Shown here piece after piece: positions 10,872-19,933 of a stretch of 64,000 nucleotides of DNA. The DNA comes from Enterobacter sp. 10-1. Its GTDB lineage: Bacteria > Pseudomonadota > Gammaproteobacteria > Enterobacterales > Enterobacteriaceae. Numbering within the stretch: position 1 is the stretch's first letter; every line of letters starts with the position of its first letter. The notes below the pieces were generated by a model. It ran no database searches. It saw nothing but the letters and a program-made list of their open reading frames with translations, and was not told where the DNA came from. The DNA is taken from positions 62,001 to 126,000 of the forward strand of contig NISF01000001.1 in NCBI GenBank assembly GCA_002270295.1. The letters run 5' to 3'. The position numbers were made by a program, and so were the translations under genes.

Positions 10872-12695
10872 ATGTTGAAGGCATGGCACCTGCCTGTTGC
10901 CCCGTTTATCAAGGAGCAGCAGGGACGACTCTTTATCACCCTGTGGGTCAGCGGCGATGAGTTGCCGCAGCGCGTTACGCTGCGCGCGGAAGAAGACAAC
11001 GAAGAGCTTTCGCTGCCGATGCACCGTCTGCGCCAGGAGCCGCGGCCGGGCGTCGTCGCGTGGCGCGGAGAGATTAATCTTGCCAGCGGCCAGCCGCGTC
11101 GGCGCTATAGCTTCAAGCTGCTGTGGGCCGACCGGCAGCGCTGGTTTACCCCGCAGGGCTTTAACCGCTTCCCGCCGGCGCGGCTGGAGCAGTTTGCGGT
11201 CGATCTGCCGGACAGCGGCCCGCAGTGGGTTGCCGATCAGGTCTTTTATCAAATCTTTCCTGACCGCTTTGCGCGCAGCGAACCGCGCGCAGCCGATCAG
11301 GACCGGCCCTACCATCACCACGCTGCCGGACAGGATATTGTTCAGAAACAGTGGGATGAACCGTTAACCGGCGAGGCGGGCGGCTCAACCTTCTACGGCG
11401 GGGATCTGGACGGTATCAGCGAGAAGCTGCCGTATCTCAAGCAGCTCGGCGTCACGGCGCTGTACCTGAATCCGGTGTTTGTCGCGCCGAGCGTGCATAA
11501 ATACGACACTGAAGATTATCGTCGCGTTGATCCGCAGTTCGGCGGTGACGCCGCGCTGCTGCGCCTGCGGCACAATACGCAGCGGGAAGGGATGCGCCTG
11601 ATCCTCGACGGCGTTTTCAACCACACCGGAGATTCACACGTCTGGTTTGACCGCCACCAGCGCGGCAGCGGCGGCGCCTGCCACAGCACGGATTCACCGT
11701 GGCGCGACTGGTTCACCTTTTCCCCAGAGGGCGAAGCGCACAGCTGGCTGGGCTACGCCAGCCTGCCGAAGCTGGATTATCAATCCACCAGCCTGATCAA
11801 TGAAATCTACGCCGGTGAAGACAGCATCGTGCGCCACTGGCTGAAAGCGCCGTGGAGCATGGACGGCTGGCGTCTGGACGTGGTGCATATGCTGGGGGAA
11901 GGCGGCGGGGCGCGTAATAACCTGCGCCATATCGCCGGTATAACCCAGGCGGCGAAGGAGACGCAGCCGGAATCCTTTGTTTTTGGAGAACATTTTGGCG
12001 ACGCGCGCCAGTGGCTGCAGGCCGATGCCGAAGATGCGGCGATGAACTATCGCGGGTTTACCTTCCCGCTGTGGGGCTTCCTGGCGAATACCGATATCTC
12101 TTACGATCCGCAGAAGATAGATGCGCAAACCTGCGTGGCGTGGATGGATAACTACCGCGCCGGGCTGTCGCACCAGCAGCAGCTGCGGATGTTTAACCAG
12201 CTTGATAGCCACGATACGGCGCGCTTTAAGTCGCTGCTGGGTAAGGACGTCGCGCGTCTGCCGCTGGCGGTGGTCTGGCTGTTCTGCTGGCCGGGGGTGC
12301 CGTGCATTTACTACGGTGACGAAGTGGGCGTTGATGGCAATAACGATCCTTTCTGCCGCAAGCCCTTCCCGTGGGACCCGGCTTTGCAGGATGCGACGCT
12401 GCTGGGGCTGTATAAACGCATGGCGAAGCTGCGTAAGGCGAACCAGGCGCTGCGCTACGGCGGGTGTCAGGTGATTTATGCCGAAGAAAACGTGGTGGTG
12501 TTTGCCCGGGTTTATAAAAATCAGCGCGTGCTGGTGGCTATCAACCGCGGTGAAGCCTGTGAGGTGGTGGTTGAGGATTCACCGCTGCTGGACGTGGGCG
12601 AATGGCAGCTCAAAGAGGGCAGCGGCGCGCTGCACGACGGCGTGCTGACGCTTCCGGCCATCGCCGCCAGCGTGTGGTTCAGCCGTCAGGGATAA
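10872..12695 (+). CDS. malZ: MalZ, maltodextrin glucosidase
   Basis: GH13 alpha-amylase-superfamily enzyme that removes glucose from the reducing end of maltodextrins in the cytoplasm, 607 residues. The N-terminal beta domain is followed by the (beta/alpha)8 barrel: [33 protein letters not shown] (nucleophile Asp), VFGEHFGDA (acid/base Glu) and LDSHDTARF (third Asp). The frame is open 13 codons earlier, but the ATG at 10872 has a GAGAGAGG ribosome-binding site and matches the E. coli start. Its 3' end overlaps the convergent LysR gene by 10 bp. Confidence 0.97.
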   Translation: MLKAWHLPVAPFIKEQQGRLFITLWVSGDELPQRVTLRAEEDNEELSLPMHRLRQEPRPGVVAWRGEINLASGQPRRRYSFKLLWADRQRWFTPQGFNRFPPARLEQFAVDLPDSGPQWVADQVFYQIFPDRFARSEPRAADQDRPYHHHAAGQDIVQKQWDEPLTGEAGGSTFYGGDLDGISEKLPYLKQLGVTALYLNPVFVAPSVHKYDTEDYRRVDPQFGGDAALLRLRHNTQREGMRLILDGVFNHTGDSHVWFDRHQRGSGGACHSTDSPWRDWFTFSPEGEAHSWLGYASLPKLDYQSTSLINEIYAGEDSIVRHWLKAPWSMDGWRLDVVHMLGEGGGARNNLRHIAGITQAAKETQPESFVFGEHFGDARQWLQADAEDAAMNYRGFTFPLWGFLANTDISYDPQKIDAQTCVAWMDNYRAGLSHQQQLRMFNQLDSHDTARFKSLLGKDVARLPLAVVWLFCWPGVPCIYYGDEVGVDGNNDPFCRKPFPWDPALQDATLLGLYKRMAKLRKANQALRYGGCQVIYAEENVVVFARVYKNQRVLVAINRGEACEVVVEDSPLLDVGEWQLKEGSGALHDGVLTLPAIAASVWFSRQG

Positions 12696-13606
12696 AGCTG
12701 GTGTAGAAACGGTTCTTCGAGAATGGCTTCCCGCCACCAGCGCTGGGCCAGGCCGTCGTTATCCGTGCGCCAGGCCATGTAGGCGATATCCTTTTCGCGA
12801 AAAGAGATCACGGTTTTCTCCACCAGCTCGCCGCTCGCCAGCCACGGCTGGGCGACGTGGCGGGGGAGAAAACCGCAGCCGAGTCCGGCCCGCAGCAGCG
12901 CCACTTTACTGGCAAAATCATCGACGCGAATTTGTGACTGCTCGGTCAGAAGGTTGCTGTTGAGCGGGTGACAGTAGCGGGCGCTATCGCTAATCACCAC
13001 CGCGCGATGCAGGCTGAGCTGCTTGTTGGTCAGCGGCTGTACCGTTTCCGCCAGCGGGTGGCCGGGGGCGACAACAAATACGTTATCCAGCGTTCCGAGC
13101 ATTTTCCACGACCATTCGGCGGAGGTTGGCGGTTCGTTAATCGCGCCAAGAATGATATCCGCCCCGTTGCGGGTCAGCTCTTCCCAGGCGCCCGCCAGCG
13201 TGTGGTGGGTAAAATTGAGGCGGGTTTGCGGATTTTGCGCGTAAAACGCGTCGATAAGCGGGAGCAAACGATCGAAAGGGAAGGAGGCATCCAGGGCGAT
13301 GGCGAGATCCCGCTCCCAGCCGGCATTCAGCTGAACCGCCTGCTTTTCCAGATCCTTTGCCGCATTGAGCAGCAGCCGGCCCTTTTCCAGCACCATTGTA
13401 CCGGTATCGGTAAACTTCGCCCGATGTCCGCTGCGATCCAGCAGGGTGATGCCGAGATCGCTTTCCAGCTTTTGGATCATGTAGCTCAGGGCGGCGGGCG
13501 TTTTATAGAGCGATTCCGCGGCGGTGGCGAAAGAGCCGTGGGTCTCCAGGGCATCGAGGATCAGCAGTACATCAAGATTCAGGCGCATCGGCGGCTTACC
13601 GGTCAT
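12686..13606 (-). CDS. LysR-family transcriptional regulator
   Basis: 306 residues: winged helix-turn-helix at residues 8-66 ([23 protein letters not shown]...SYMIQKLE pattern) and a periplasmic-binding-protein-like effector domain from about residue 92. The ATG at 13606 has an AGAGGG ribosome-binding site 8 bp upstream. It is divergent from the YcaC-like gene across a 274-bp AT-rich region, the usual arrangement for a LysR protein that controls the neighbouring operon. Its effector is unknown. It resembles E. coli AllS-type and related regulators only in general form, so no symbol is given. Confidence 0.9.
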   Translation of the reverse strand: MTGKPPMRLNLDVLLILDALETHGSFATAAESLYKTPAALSYMIQKLESDLGITLLDRSGHRAKFTDTGTMVLEKGRLLLNAAKDLEKQAVQLNAGWERDLAIALDASFPFDRLLPLIDAFYAQNPQTRLNFTHHTLAGAWEELTRNGADIILGAINEPPTSAEWSWKMLGTLDNVFVVAPGHPLAETVQPLTNKQLSLHRAVVISDSARYCHPLNSNLLTEQSQIRVDDFASKVALLRAGLGCGFLPRHVAQPWLASGELVEKTVISFREKDIAYMAWRTDNDGLAQRWWREAILEEPFLHQLYP

Positions 13607-13880
13607 AAATAATCCCTCTGTTTTACCGAAGCCGGATGCTCAATACCAGTGAATAATTTAGAACTCTTACCCGCAAATTTTTGATAAACATCATTATCAC
13701 CCTATTCACTAATAGCGGGTTTTTTATTTATTGCCTTTTATTTTTAAAATAAGTCAGAAAAATTTCTTTAATAACTCGTTAGAAATTACTGACTATACTC
13801 ACCATGCTTTATCCGTCACGATCCAGACCCACAGCAGCGTTTATCGTCTCTTTTTAACTCATTGATTAAGAAGGTATGTT
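13607..13880. promoter_or_regulatory. Divergent AT-rich regulatory region
   Basis: The 274 bp between the LysR gene and the hydrolase operon are far richer in A+T than the surrounding genes. A -10-like TATACT lies at 13794-13799 for the rightward operon, and a GAAGG ribosome-binding site precedes the ATG at 13881. Several T-N11-A pairs are compatible with LysR binding, but none stands out. A loose inverted pair ACCCGC / GCGGGT near 13669-13727 is followed by TTTTTTA. Confidence 0.5.
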
Positions 13881-14522
13881 ATGTCTATTCGGGAACTGAT
13901 CGATCCAACTAACTCAACTCTTATCTTTATTGACCACCAGCCCCAGATGTCTTTTGGTGTCGCCAATATTGATCGCCAGACGCTTAAAAATAATACCGTT
14001 GCGCTAGCTAAAGCGGGCAAGATTTTTAATGTTCCGGTGATTTATACCTCCGTGGAAACAAAAAGCTTTAGCGGCTATATCTGGCCGGAATTGCTGGCCG
14101 TGCATCCGCAGGTTAAACCGATAGAACGTACCTCAATGAACTCATGGGAAGATGCGGGTTTTGTTAAGGCGGTACAGGCCGCCGGGCGTAAGAAACTGAT
14201 TATCTCCGCGCTGTGGACCGAAGTCTGCCTGACTTTCCCGGCGCTGATGGCGCTGGAAGAGGGATATGAAGTGTACGTTGTGACCGACGCTTCCGGCGGA
14301 ACCTCCGTCGATGCGCATGAACGCTCGATTGACCGGATGGTGCAGGCCGGCGCGGTGCCGGTGACCTGGCAGCAGGTGCTGCTTGAGTACCAGCGCGACT
14401 GGTCGCGCAAAGAGACCTACGATGCGGTCATGGATCTGGTTCGCGAACATAGCGGCGCGTACGGCATGGGGGTGGATTACGCGTACACCATGGTGCACGG
14501 CGCGCCGGAGCGCCAGGCCTAA
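13881..14522 (+). CDS. YcaC-like isochorismatase-fold hydrolase
   Basis: Cysteine-hydrolase (isochorismatase-like) fold, 213 residues. The Asp-Lys-Cys catalytic pattern is suggested by LIFIDHQPQMSF (Asp near residue 19), a central Lys-containing strand, and ALWTEVCLTFPALMA with the nucleophilic Cys at about residue 118. This motif set and the C-terminal extension are those of the YcaC subgroup, octameric enzymes of uncertain physiological substrate. It is the first gene of a likely three-gene operon (hydrolase, ABM-domain protein, amidohydrolase) divergent from a LysR regulator, hinting at breakdown of an amide or related organic nitrogen compound. Confidence 0.88.
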   Translation: MSIRELIDPTNSTLIFIDHQPQMSFGVANIDRQTLKNNTVALAKAGKIFNVPVIYTSVETKSFSGYIWPELLAVHPQVKPIERTSMNSWEDAGFVKAVQAAGRKKLIISALWTEVCLTFPALMALEEGYEVYVVTDASGGTSVDAHERSIDRMVQAGAVPVTWQQVLLEYQRDWSRKETYDAVMDLVREHSGAYGMGVDYAYTMVHGAPERQA

Positions 14523-14681
14523 ATACACTTCATCCTTCAAGCTGCCTCTTTGTTGGCTTCGTTTGCCCGCCTCGATGCAGCATGAATGATTTTGTGTATT
14601 GTCATCGTCCTTCAAGCTGCCTCTTTGCTGGCTTCGTTTGCCCGCCCCGGCGCAGCTTGAATGATTTTGTGTATTGTCATT
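14523..14681. repeat. Two tandem 75-bp hairpin repeats
   Basis: Copies at 14532-14606 and 14607-14681 are nearly identical, with an exact period of 75 bp (CCTTCAAGCTGC begins at 14535 and again at 14610). Each ends ...GATTTTGTGTATTGTCAT. Copy 1 with its flank forms a long imperfect hairpin, 14523-14546 pairing with 14578-14601 at about 19 of 24 positions. The left end and right end resemble the termini of the 320-bp element at 22732-23051, so these look like short, internally deleted members of the same family. They sit between the hydrolase and the ABM gene and may affect operon mRNA. Confidence 0.85.
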
Positions 14682-14733
14682 TATGGCTGCTGGCGGGGAA
14701 ATCCCGTCACTCACCTGCAGCAAGGAACTCCCA

Positions 14734-15279
14734 ATGGCGCAACAGAAATCGGTAACGCTGGTCATCAGTCATATGCTCGATCCTGAACACGGTAAGCGCT
14801 ATGAAGAGTGGCTCGGAAAAATTATGCCCGTGGCGGCGGAGTTTCCCGGGCACCTTGGCGCTAACGTCATCCGCCCGGGCGCCGGGCAGAATCTATGGAG
14901 CGTGATTATTCGCTTCGACACCATTGAGCATCTCTATGCCTGGACGCAGTCAGAAACGCGCCGCGAGCTGGTTGCTGAAATCGCGCCCCTGCTCAATGAA
15001 GGCGATCGTACGGAAGTCCGTACCGAACCGGCGTTCTGGTTTACCCCTCCGGCGGTCAACGTGCGCCAGCCGCTGCGCTGGAAGCAGTTCCTGATGACCT
15101 TGCTGGTTATCTTCCCCAGCACCAACCTGGTGCCCTGGCTGACCGGCATGCTGCTGCCCTCAATGCGGGGAAGCCTGCTGCTGCATTTGATAAATGATGC
15201 CTGCGTGGTCGCGCTGGTGGTCTGGTTCTGGATGCCCATCGTGACCGGCCTGTTTGCTGGCTGGTTAAAGAAAAACTGA
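14734..15279 (+). CDS. ABM-domain protein with C-terminal membrane segments
   Basis: 181 residues. Residues 1-95 look like an antibiotic-biosynthesis-monooxygenase (ABM, dimeric alpha/beta barrel) domain: a strand with VTLVISHML, then GHLGANVIRP and WSVIIRFDTIEHLYAW. After residue 110 (RQPLRWKQFLMTLLVIFP) two hydrophobic segments follow, typical of a known ABM-plus-membrane architecture. A start 20 codons earlier is open, but the ATG at 14734 has AAGGA 8 bp upstream. It is cotranscribed with the preceding hydrolase and following amidohydrolase. The reaction is unknown; ABM proteins include small monooxygenases and non-catalytic proteins. Confidence 0.8.
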   Translation: MAQQKSVTLVISHMLDPEHGKRYEEWLGKIMPVAAEFPGHLGANVIRPGAGQNLWSVIIRFDTIEHLYAWTQSETRRELVAEIAPLLNEGDRTEVRTEPAFWFTPPAVNVRQPLRWKQFLMTLLVIFPSTNLVPWLTGMLLPSMRGSLLLHLINDACVVALVVWFWMPIVTGLFAGWLKKN

Positions 15280-15303
15280 GTCAGCCTCCTTAAGGAGAGC
15301 GTT

Positions 15304-17172
15304 ATGTCACAAACTGCCACACTGATCCTGACTCATGGTCGGATCCACACCCTCGATCGCAGCAACCCGCTGGCCGACGCGGTAGCGATCGCCGACGGTA
15401 AGATCCTCGCGGCCGGTAGCCACGATCGGATCATGAGTTTTGCCGCCGAAGGCACGCAGATCATCGATCTGCAGGGCCATACGGCGATCCCCGGCCTGAA
15501 TGATTCCCACCTGCACCTGATCCGCGGGGGGCTGAACTACAACCTTGAGCTGCGCTGGGAAGGCGTTCCGTCGCTGGCGGACGCGCTGCGGATGCTTAAA
15601 GATCAGGCCGATCGCACGCCTGCGCCGCAGTGGGTGCGGGTGGTCGGCGGATGGAGCGAATTCCAGTTTGCCGAGCGGCGCATGCCGACGCTGGAAGAGC
15701 TAAACCAGGCGGCGCCGGATACGCCGGTATTCGTGCTGCATCTCTACGATCGCGCGCTGCTTAACCGCGCGGCGCTGAAGGCCGTCGGCTATAGCAAAGA
15801 GACGCCGGATCCGGCGGGCGGCGAAATTGTTCGGGATGGCAACGGCAACCCGACCGGGATGCTGATAGCGAAACCTAATGCCATGATCCTCTACGCGACG
15901 CTGGCGAAGGGGCCGAAGCTGCCGCTGGAGCTGCAGGTGAACTCGACGCGCCAGTTTATGCGCGAACTGAATCGTCTCGGGTTGACCAGCGCGATTGACG
16001 CCGGCGGCGGCTTCCAGAACTACCCGGAAGATTATGAAATTATTGAGCAGCTGCACGCTAACCGGCAGATGACCGTGCGCATTGCCTATAACCTGTTTAC
16101 CCAGCGTCCGAAGCAGGAGCTGGATGATTTCGAACGCTGGACCGATATGCTGAAGCCGGGGCAGGGGACCGACTTTTTTCGCGCCAACGGCGCCGGCGAG
16201 ATGCTGGTTTTTTCGGCGGCGGATTTTGAGGATTTCCTGCAGCCGCGTCCGGATCTGCCGGCCGGAATGGAGGATGAACTGGAGCGGGTGGTCCACCACC
16301 TGGTTGAACACCGCTGGCCGTTCCGCCTGCACGCCACCTATGACGAATCGATCGGCCGGATGCTGGACGTCTTTGAAAAGGTGAACCGCGAAATCCCGTT
16401 TAACGGTCTGCACTGGTTCTTTGACCATGCGGAAACCATCACCGAGCGCAATATTGAGCGGGTGAAGGCGCTGGGCGGCGGGATTGCGGTGCAGCACCGG
16501 ATGGCCTTCCAGGGCGAATATTTTGTCGACCGCTACGGTATCGATGCGGTGAAACACACGCCGCCGGTGGCGAAAATGCTGGAAATGGAGGTGCCGGTTG
16601 GTCTCGGCACCGACGCCACCCGCGTGGCGAGCTACAACCCGTGGACCGCGCTCTACTGGCTGGTTTCCGGGCGTACCGTCGGCGGTATGACGATGTACGA
16701 CGAGAGCAACCGCCTGCCGCGCGACGTGGCGCTGGAGCTGTGGACGGCAGGCAGCGCCTGGTTCTCCAGCGAGCAGGGTAAAAAAGGGCGTATTGAGCAG
16801 GATCAGCTTGCCGATCTGGTGGTGCTGTCGAAGGACTATTTCAGCGTGCCGGAAGAGGAGATAAAAGGCATAGAATCGGTGCTGACGGTGGTTGATGGCA
16901 AAGTGGTTTATGCCGCCGGACACTTCTCGCCGCTGGCGCCGCCGCCCATCCCGGTGCTGCCGGAGTGGTCTCCGGTGGTCAAGGTTCCGGGGCACTACCG
17001 CTCGGCGCCGCCCGCTGCGGCAAAAATCGGGGCCATCGCGCAGATGCACCAGTGCTGCGGCAGCTGCGGCGTCCACGGGCACCAGCATGATATCGCGCGC
17101 AGGTCGGCGATTCCGGTTGCCGATGAGCAGGCGTTCTGGGGCGTGCTAGGCTGTTCCTGCTTCGCGTTTTAA
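15304..17172 (+). CDS. YtcJ-like metal-dependent amidohydrolase with Cys/His tail
   Basis: 622-residue amidohydrolase-3 family enzyme (imidazolonepropionase/urease superfamily). The N-terminal beta-sandwich strand ends in the metal motif GLNDSHLHL (residues 67-75, HxH). Later metal-region motifs are HATYDES, WFFDHAETI and GLGTDATRV (final Asp). Substrates of this subfamily vary (amides, cyclic ureas, formamides). Unusually, the last 45 residues carry MHQCCGSCGVHGHQHD and end CSCFAF, a run of six Cys and several His that looks like a metal-binding or membrane-proximal tail. GGAG precedes the ATG. The gene is last in the LysR-linked operon and is followed by a terminator. Confidence 0.87.
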   Translation: MSQTATLILTHGRIHTLDRSNPLADAVAIADGKILAAGSHDRIMSFAAEGTQIIDLQGHTAIPGLNDSHLHLIRGGLNYNLELRWEGVPSLADALRMLKDQADRTPAPQWVRVVGGWSEFQFAERRMPTLEELNQAAPDTPVFVLHLYDRALLNRAALKAVGYSKETPDPAGGEIVRDGNGNPTGMLIAKPNAMILYATLAKGPKLPLELQVNSTRQFMRELNRLGLTSAIDAGGGFQNYPEDYEIIEQLHANRQMTVRIAYNLFTQRPKQELDDFERWTDMLKPGQGTDFFRANGAGEMLVFSAADFEDFLQPRPDLPAGMEDELERVVHHLVEHRWPFRLHATYDESIGRMLDVFEKVNREIPFNGLHWFFDHAETITERNIERVKALGGGIAVQHRMAFQGEYFVDRYGIDAVKHTPPVAKMLEMEVPVGLGTDATRVASYNPWTALYWLVSGRTVGGMTMYDESNRLPRDVALELWTAGSAWFSSEQGKKGRIEQDQLADLVVLSKDYFSVPEEEIKGIESVLTVVDGKVVYAAGHFSPLAPPPIPVLPEWSPVVKVPGHYRSAPPAAAKIGAIAQMHQCCGSCGVHGHQHDIARRSAIPVADEQAFWGVLGCSCFAF

Positions 17173-17183
17173 CGTTTAAGCGC

Positions 17184-17216
17184 AGCCCTTACCCGCGAGT
17201 AAGGGCTCGCTGTTTT
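17184..17216 (+). terminator. Terminator after the amidohydrolase gene
   Basis: Perfect 9-bp stem AGCCCTTAC / GTAAGGGCT with a 6-nt loop, then CGCTGTTTT. Confidence 0.75.
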
Positions 17217-17305
17217 CTGAAATGTCGCTCACTTTCGCTACAGGGCAGCACAAATGCAATAATTTGTGTCAATCTACCCGCTTCTGAATCAGTGAAGGTG
17301 AAAAC

Positions 17306-19933
17306 ATGGATGAGCTGCTGATCCTTGGCTGTATTGCTCTGTTCTTCGCGCTGGTGGTGGTTCCCGTTCTGGCCATTGTCGCATTTAATCGCAGTTCGGC
17401 GGTCCGCTCCGAACTGGAAACCTTGCGTCGTCGGATCGCGGAGCTTGAGCTGCGCGGTGGCGCAGAAACGCCCGTGGCGCCGGCCGTTGCGCGTCCCACG
17501 ATGCCTGCGGTTTCTCATGCTCCAGCGGAGCCGGTAAGGGGGACGGTACCTCAACCCGTCAATCCGCAGCGTCCGCCGCCAAAAGCGCAGACGGCAGAGA
17601 AGAGCGTCTCTTCACCGAAAAGCGCGCGACCTTCCGCATTGGGGGGGATGGTTTCGTCGCTGGTATGCTGGTTTATGCAGGGTAACCCGCTGGCGAAACT
17701 CGGGATCCTGCTGCTGTTTTTCGGCCTCTCTTTCCTGCTGCGCTATACCGTTGAACACTCACTTTTCCCGCTGGAGCTGCGCCTGGTGGCCGCGGCGCTG
17801 TTTGCGATCGTTCTGCTGGCGGTGGGCTGGCGGCTACGGCATAAGCAGCCGGTCTATGCGTTAATACTGCAGGGCGGGGCGACGGGGGCGCTCTATCTCA
17901 CCGTGTTTGGCGCGTTCCGCTTGTGGCAAATGCTGCCGATGACCCTGGCGTTTGCTCTGCTGGTGGTGATTTGTGCGGCCAGCGTTGGGCTGGCTATCCT
18001 GCAAAAAGCGCTCAGCCTGGCGATGCTGGCGAGCCTCGGCGGCTATCTGGCGCCGCTGCTGCTCTCAACCGGCGGCGGCAGCCACGTGGCGCTGTTTTCG
18101 TTCTACCTTTTGCTGTCGGTGGGCATTCTCACCATCAGCATCTGGCAACAGTGGCGCGAGCTGAATCTGCTCGGCCTGCTGTTTACCTTTGGCGTCGGGG
18201 GATTCTGGGGGCTGGACGGCTATCGCCCGGAGTATTACCTCAGCTGCCAGCTGTTCCTGATTGCCAATATCCTCATTTTTGGCGTGCTGAGCGTGGCGCT
18301 GTCGCTGCGGGCGCAGGGCAAAGGCCAGCAGATTATTGACGGCGTGCTGCTGTTTGCGCCGCCGCTAATCGGCTTTGGCATGCAGTACGCCATGACCCAA
18401 CATATGGCGTACGGCCCGGCGCTCAGCGCGCTGGGCTACGGGGGAGCCTATCTGGCGCTCGCCTGGCTTGTGCTTCGCCGCTATCCCGCTTTCGGCAGGC
18501 CGCTGGTGCTGGCCGCCCTGGCGCTGGGGGGCGCGTTTACCACTCTCGCCATTCCGCTGGCGCTTTCAGCGCGCTGGACGGCGATGGCCTGGTCGCTGGA
18601 AGGGCTCGGCATCCTCTGGCTGGGCGTGCAGCAGCGGCAGCAGCGGATGAGCTACAGCGGCACCGGGCTGCTGGTTCTGGCGGTGTGCAGCGCGCTGTGG
18701 GCGCTGGTCAATGGCACAACGGCGCTCTCTTTGCTGCCGATCTTCACGGTGCTCAGCCTCAGCTGGCTGGCCGCGGCCTGGCTGTGGCGCGGTATTAAAC
18801 GGCAGGTAAGCTGGGCGCTGCTGGCGGGCGGACTGCTGTTGTGGATAGCCGCGCTCGTTGCCGTATCGCAGCTGGGGCTGAAGAAGGATTCGCTGGTTGT
18901 CTTTGGCGTACTGGCGCTGCTGGCGGCATCGGCGTGGGGCTGGCGCACGTTCGCCGCGCGTCTGCGGTGGCGAGAGCTGGATATCAGCAAATGGCTGCTC
19001 TGGCCAATGATGCTGGTGGTGCTGATTTATCAAATATCTCAGCAGCAAATCGCGGCGGCCGGCTGGCCAAATCTGGCCTGGTGCCTTGCGCTACCCGCAG
19101 CGGTAGCTCTGCTCTGGCGTGACGGAAATTCATTGCCGCCGCGCGTATCCATGCTGGTTCATCTGTCGTTGTTCTGGATGATTTTGCTGGCGCTGGCGTG
19201 CGAACTGTTTTGGTTTACGCAGGATCTGCCCTGGGGAATGGCGGCCTGGGCCAGCGGTTTGCTGATGGCGGCCGGCGGTTTGCTTATCTTCCTCGTTGCC
19301 GAGGCCACCCGTCGCCAAATCTGGCCGTTCCGGGTCTGGCCTGCGCTGTACAGCTCTCTGGCGACGATCCCGGTGGCGGCGACTCTGGCGTATCTGCTGG
19401 CGCTGACCAATTTCCAGGACGGCGTGGTCTATCGTCAGACCTATCTGCCGCTGATGAATCCGCTGGAAGAGGGGGCCGCCTTTGCGCTGCTGGGGCTGGT
19501 GATTTTTTATCGCGTTTCGCTGCGCTATTTCCCCGAGACGCTGTCGCGGTGCCGCTCCTGGCCGGTGATTGCCCTGGCGGCGCTTAGCTTCTGGTGGCTG
19601 AACGGCGCGCTGCTGCGTGCGCTAGCCTGGTACGGCGAGGTGGCCTGGAACCTGGAGTCGCTATGGCATTCACGACTGATTCAGACCTGCTTTGCCCTGT
19701 TCTGGATGCTGGCAGCGCTGGTGGCGATGCTGAACGCGACCCGACGCCTTTCTCGCCGCGAATGGCTCTGCGGGGCGGCGCTGTTAGGGATTGTCATTGT
19801 CAAACTGATGCTGGTGGATAGCGCGCGCGGCGGCGGGCTGGCGCGCGCGGTCGCCTTTATTGGCGTCGCTATTCTGGTATTAATCATCGGCTATTTCTCA
19901 CCGTTACCGCCGAAAGCTGGAGCAGAAAAATGA
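17306..19933 (+). CDS. DUF2339 polytopic membrane protein
   Basis: 875 residues of unknown function. An N-terminal membrane helix (LLILGCIALFFALVVVPVLAIVA) leads to a short coiled coil (ETLRRRIAELEL), then a Pro/Ala-rich linker to about residue 110, then more than 20 hydrophobic segments to the end. The stretch GNPLAKLGILLLFFGLSFLL is the recognisable DUF2339 signature. The stop overlaps the next gene by 4 bp (ATGA), so the two are translationally coupled. The DUF2339/DUF3999 pair recurs together in proteobacteria, but I know of no biochemical assignment. Confidence 0.88.
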   Translation: MDELLILGCIALFFALVVVPVLAIVAFNRSSAVRSELETLRRRIAELELRGGAETPVAPAVARPTMPAVSHAPAEPVRGTVPQPVNPQRPPPKAQTAEKSVSSPKSARPSALGGMVSSLVCWFMQGNPLAKLGILLLFFGLSFLLRYTVEHSLFPLELRLVAAALFAIVLLAVGWRLRHKQPVYALILQGGATGALYLTVFGAFRLWQMLPMTLAFALLVVICAASVGLAILQKALSLAMLASLGGYLAPLLLSTGGGSHVALFSFYLLLSVGILTISIWQQWRELNLLGLLFTFGVGGFWGLDGYRPEYYLSCQLFLIANILIFGVLSVALSLRAQGKGQQIIDGVLLFAPPLIGFGMQYAMTQHMAYGPALSALGYGGAYLALAWLVLRRYPAFGRPLVLAALALGGAFTTLAIPLALSARWTAMAWSLEGLGILWLGVQQRQQRMSYSGTGLLVLAVCSALWALVNGTTALSLLPIFTVLSLSWLAAAWLWRGIKRQVSWALLAGGLLLWIAALVAVSQLGLKKDSLVVFGVLALLAASAWGWRTFAARLRWRELDISKWLLWPMMLVVLIYQISQQQIAAAGWPNLAWCLALPAAVALLWRDGNSLPPRVSMLVHLSLFWMILLALACELFWFTQDLPWGMAAWASGLLMAAGGLLIFLVAEATRRQIWPFRVWPALYSSLATIPVAATLAYLLALTNFQDGVVYRQTYLPLMNPLEEGAAFALLGLVIFYRVSLRYFPETLSRCRSWPVIALAALSFWWLNGALLRALAWYGEVAWNLESLWHSRLIQTCFALFWMLAALVAMLNATRRLSRREWLCGAALLGIVIVKLMLVDSARGGGLARAVAFIGVAILVLIIGYFSPLPPKAGAEK

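Noticed and set aside
15700-17088. 462-codon minus-strand frame opposite the amidohydrolase
   Set aside because: Arg/His-rich translation with no domain; antisense artefact of a well-supported gene.
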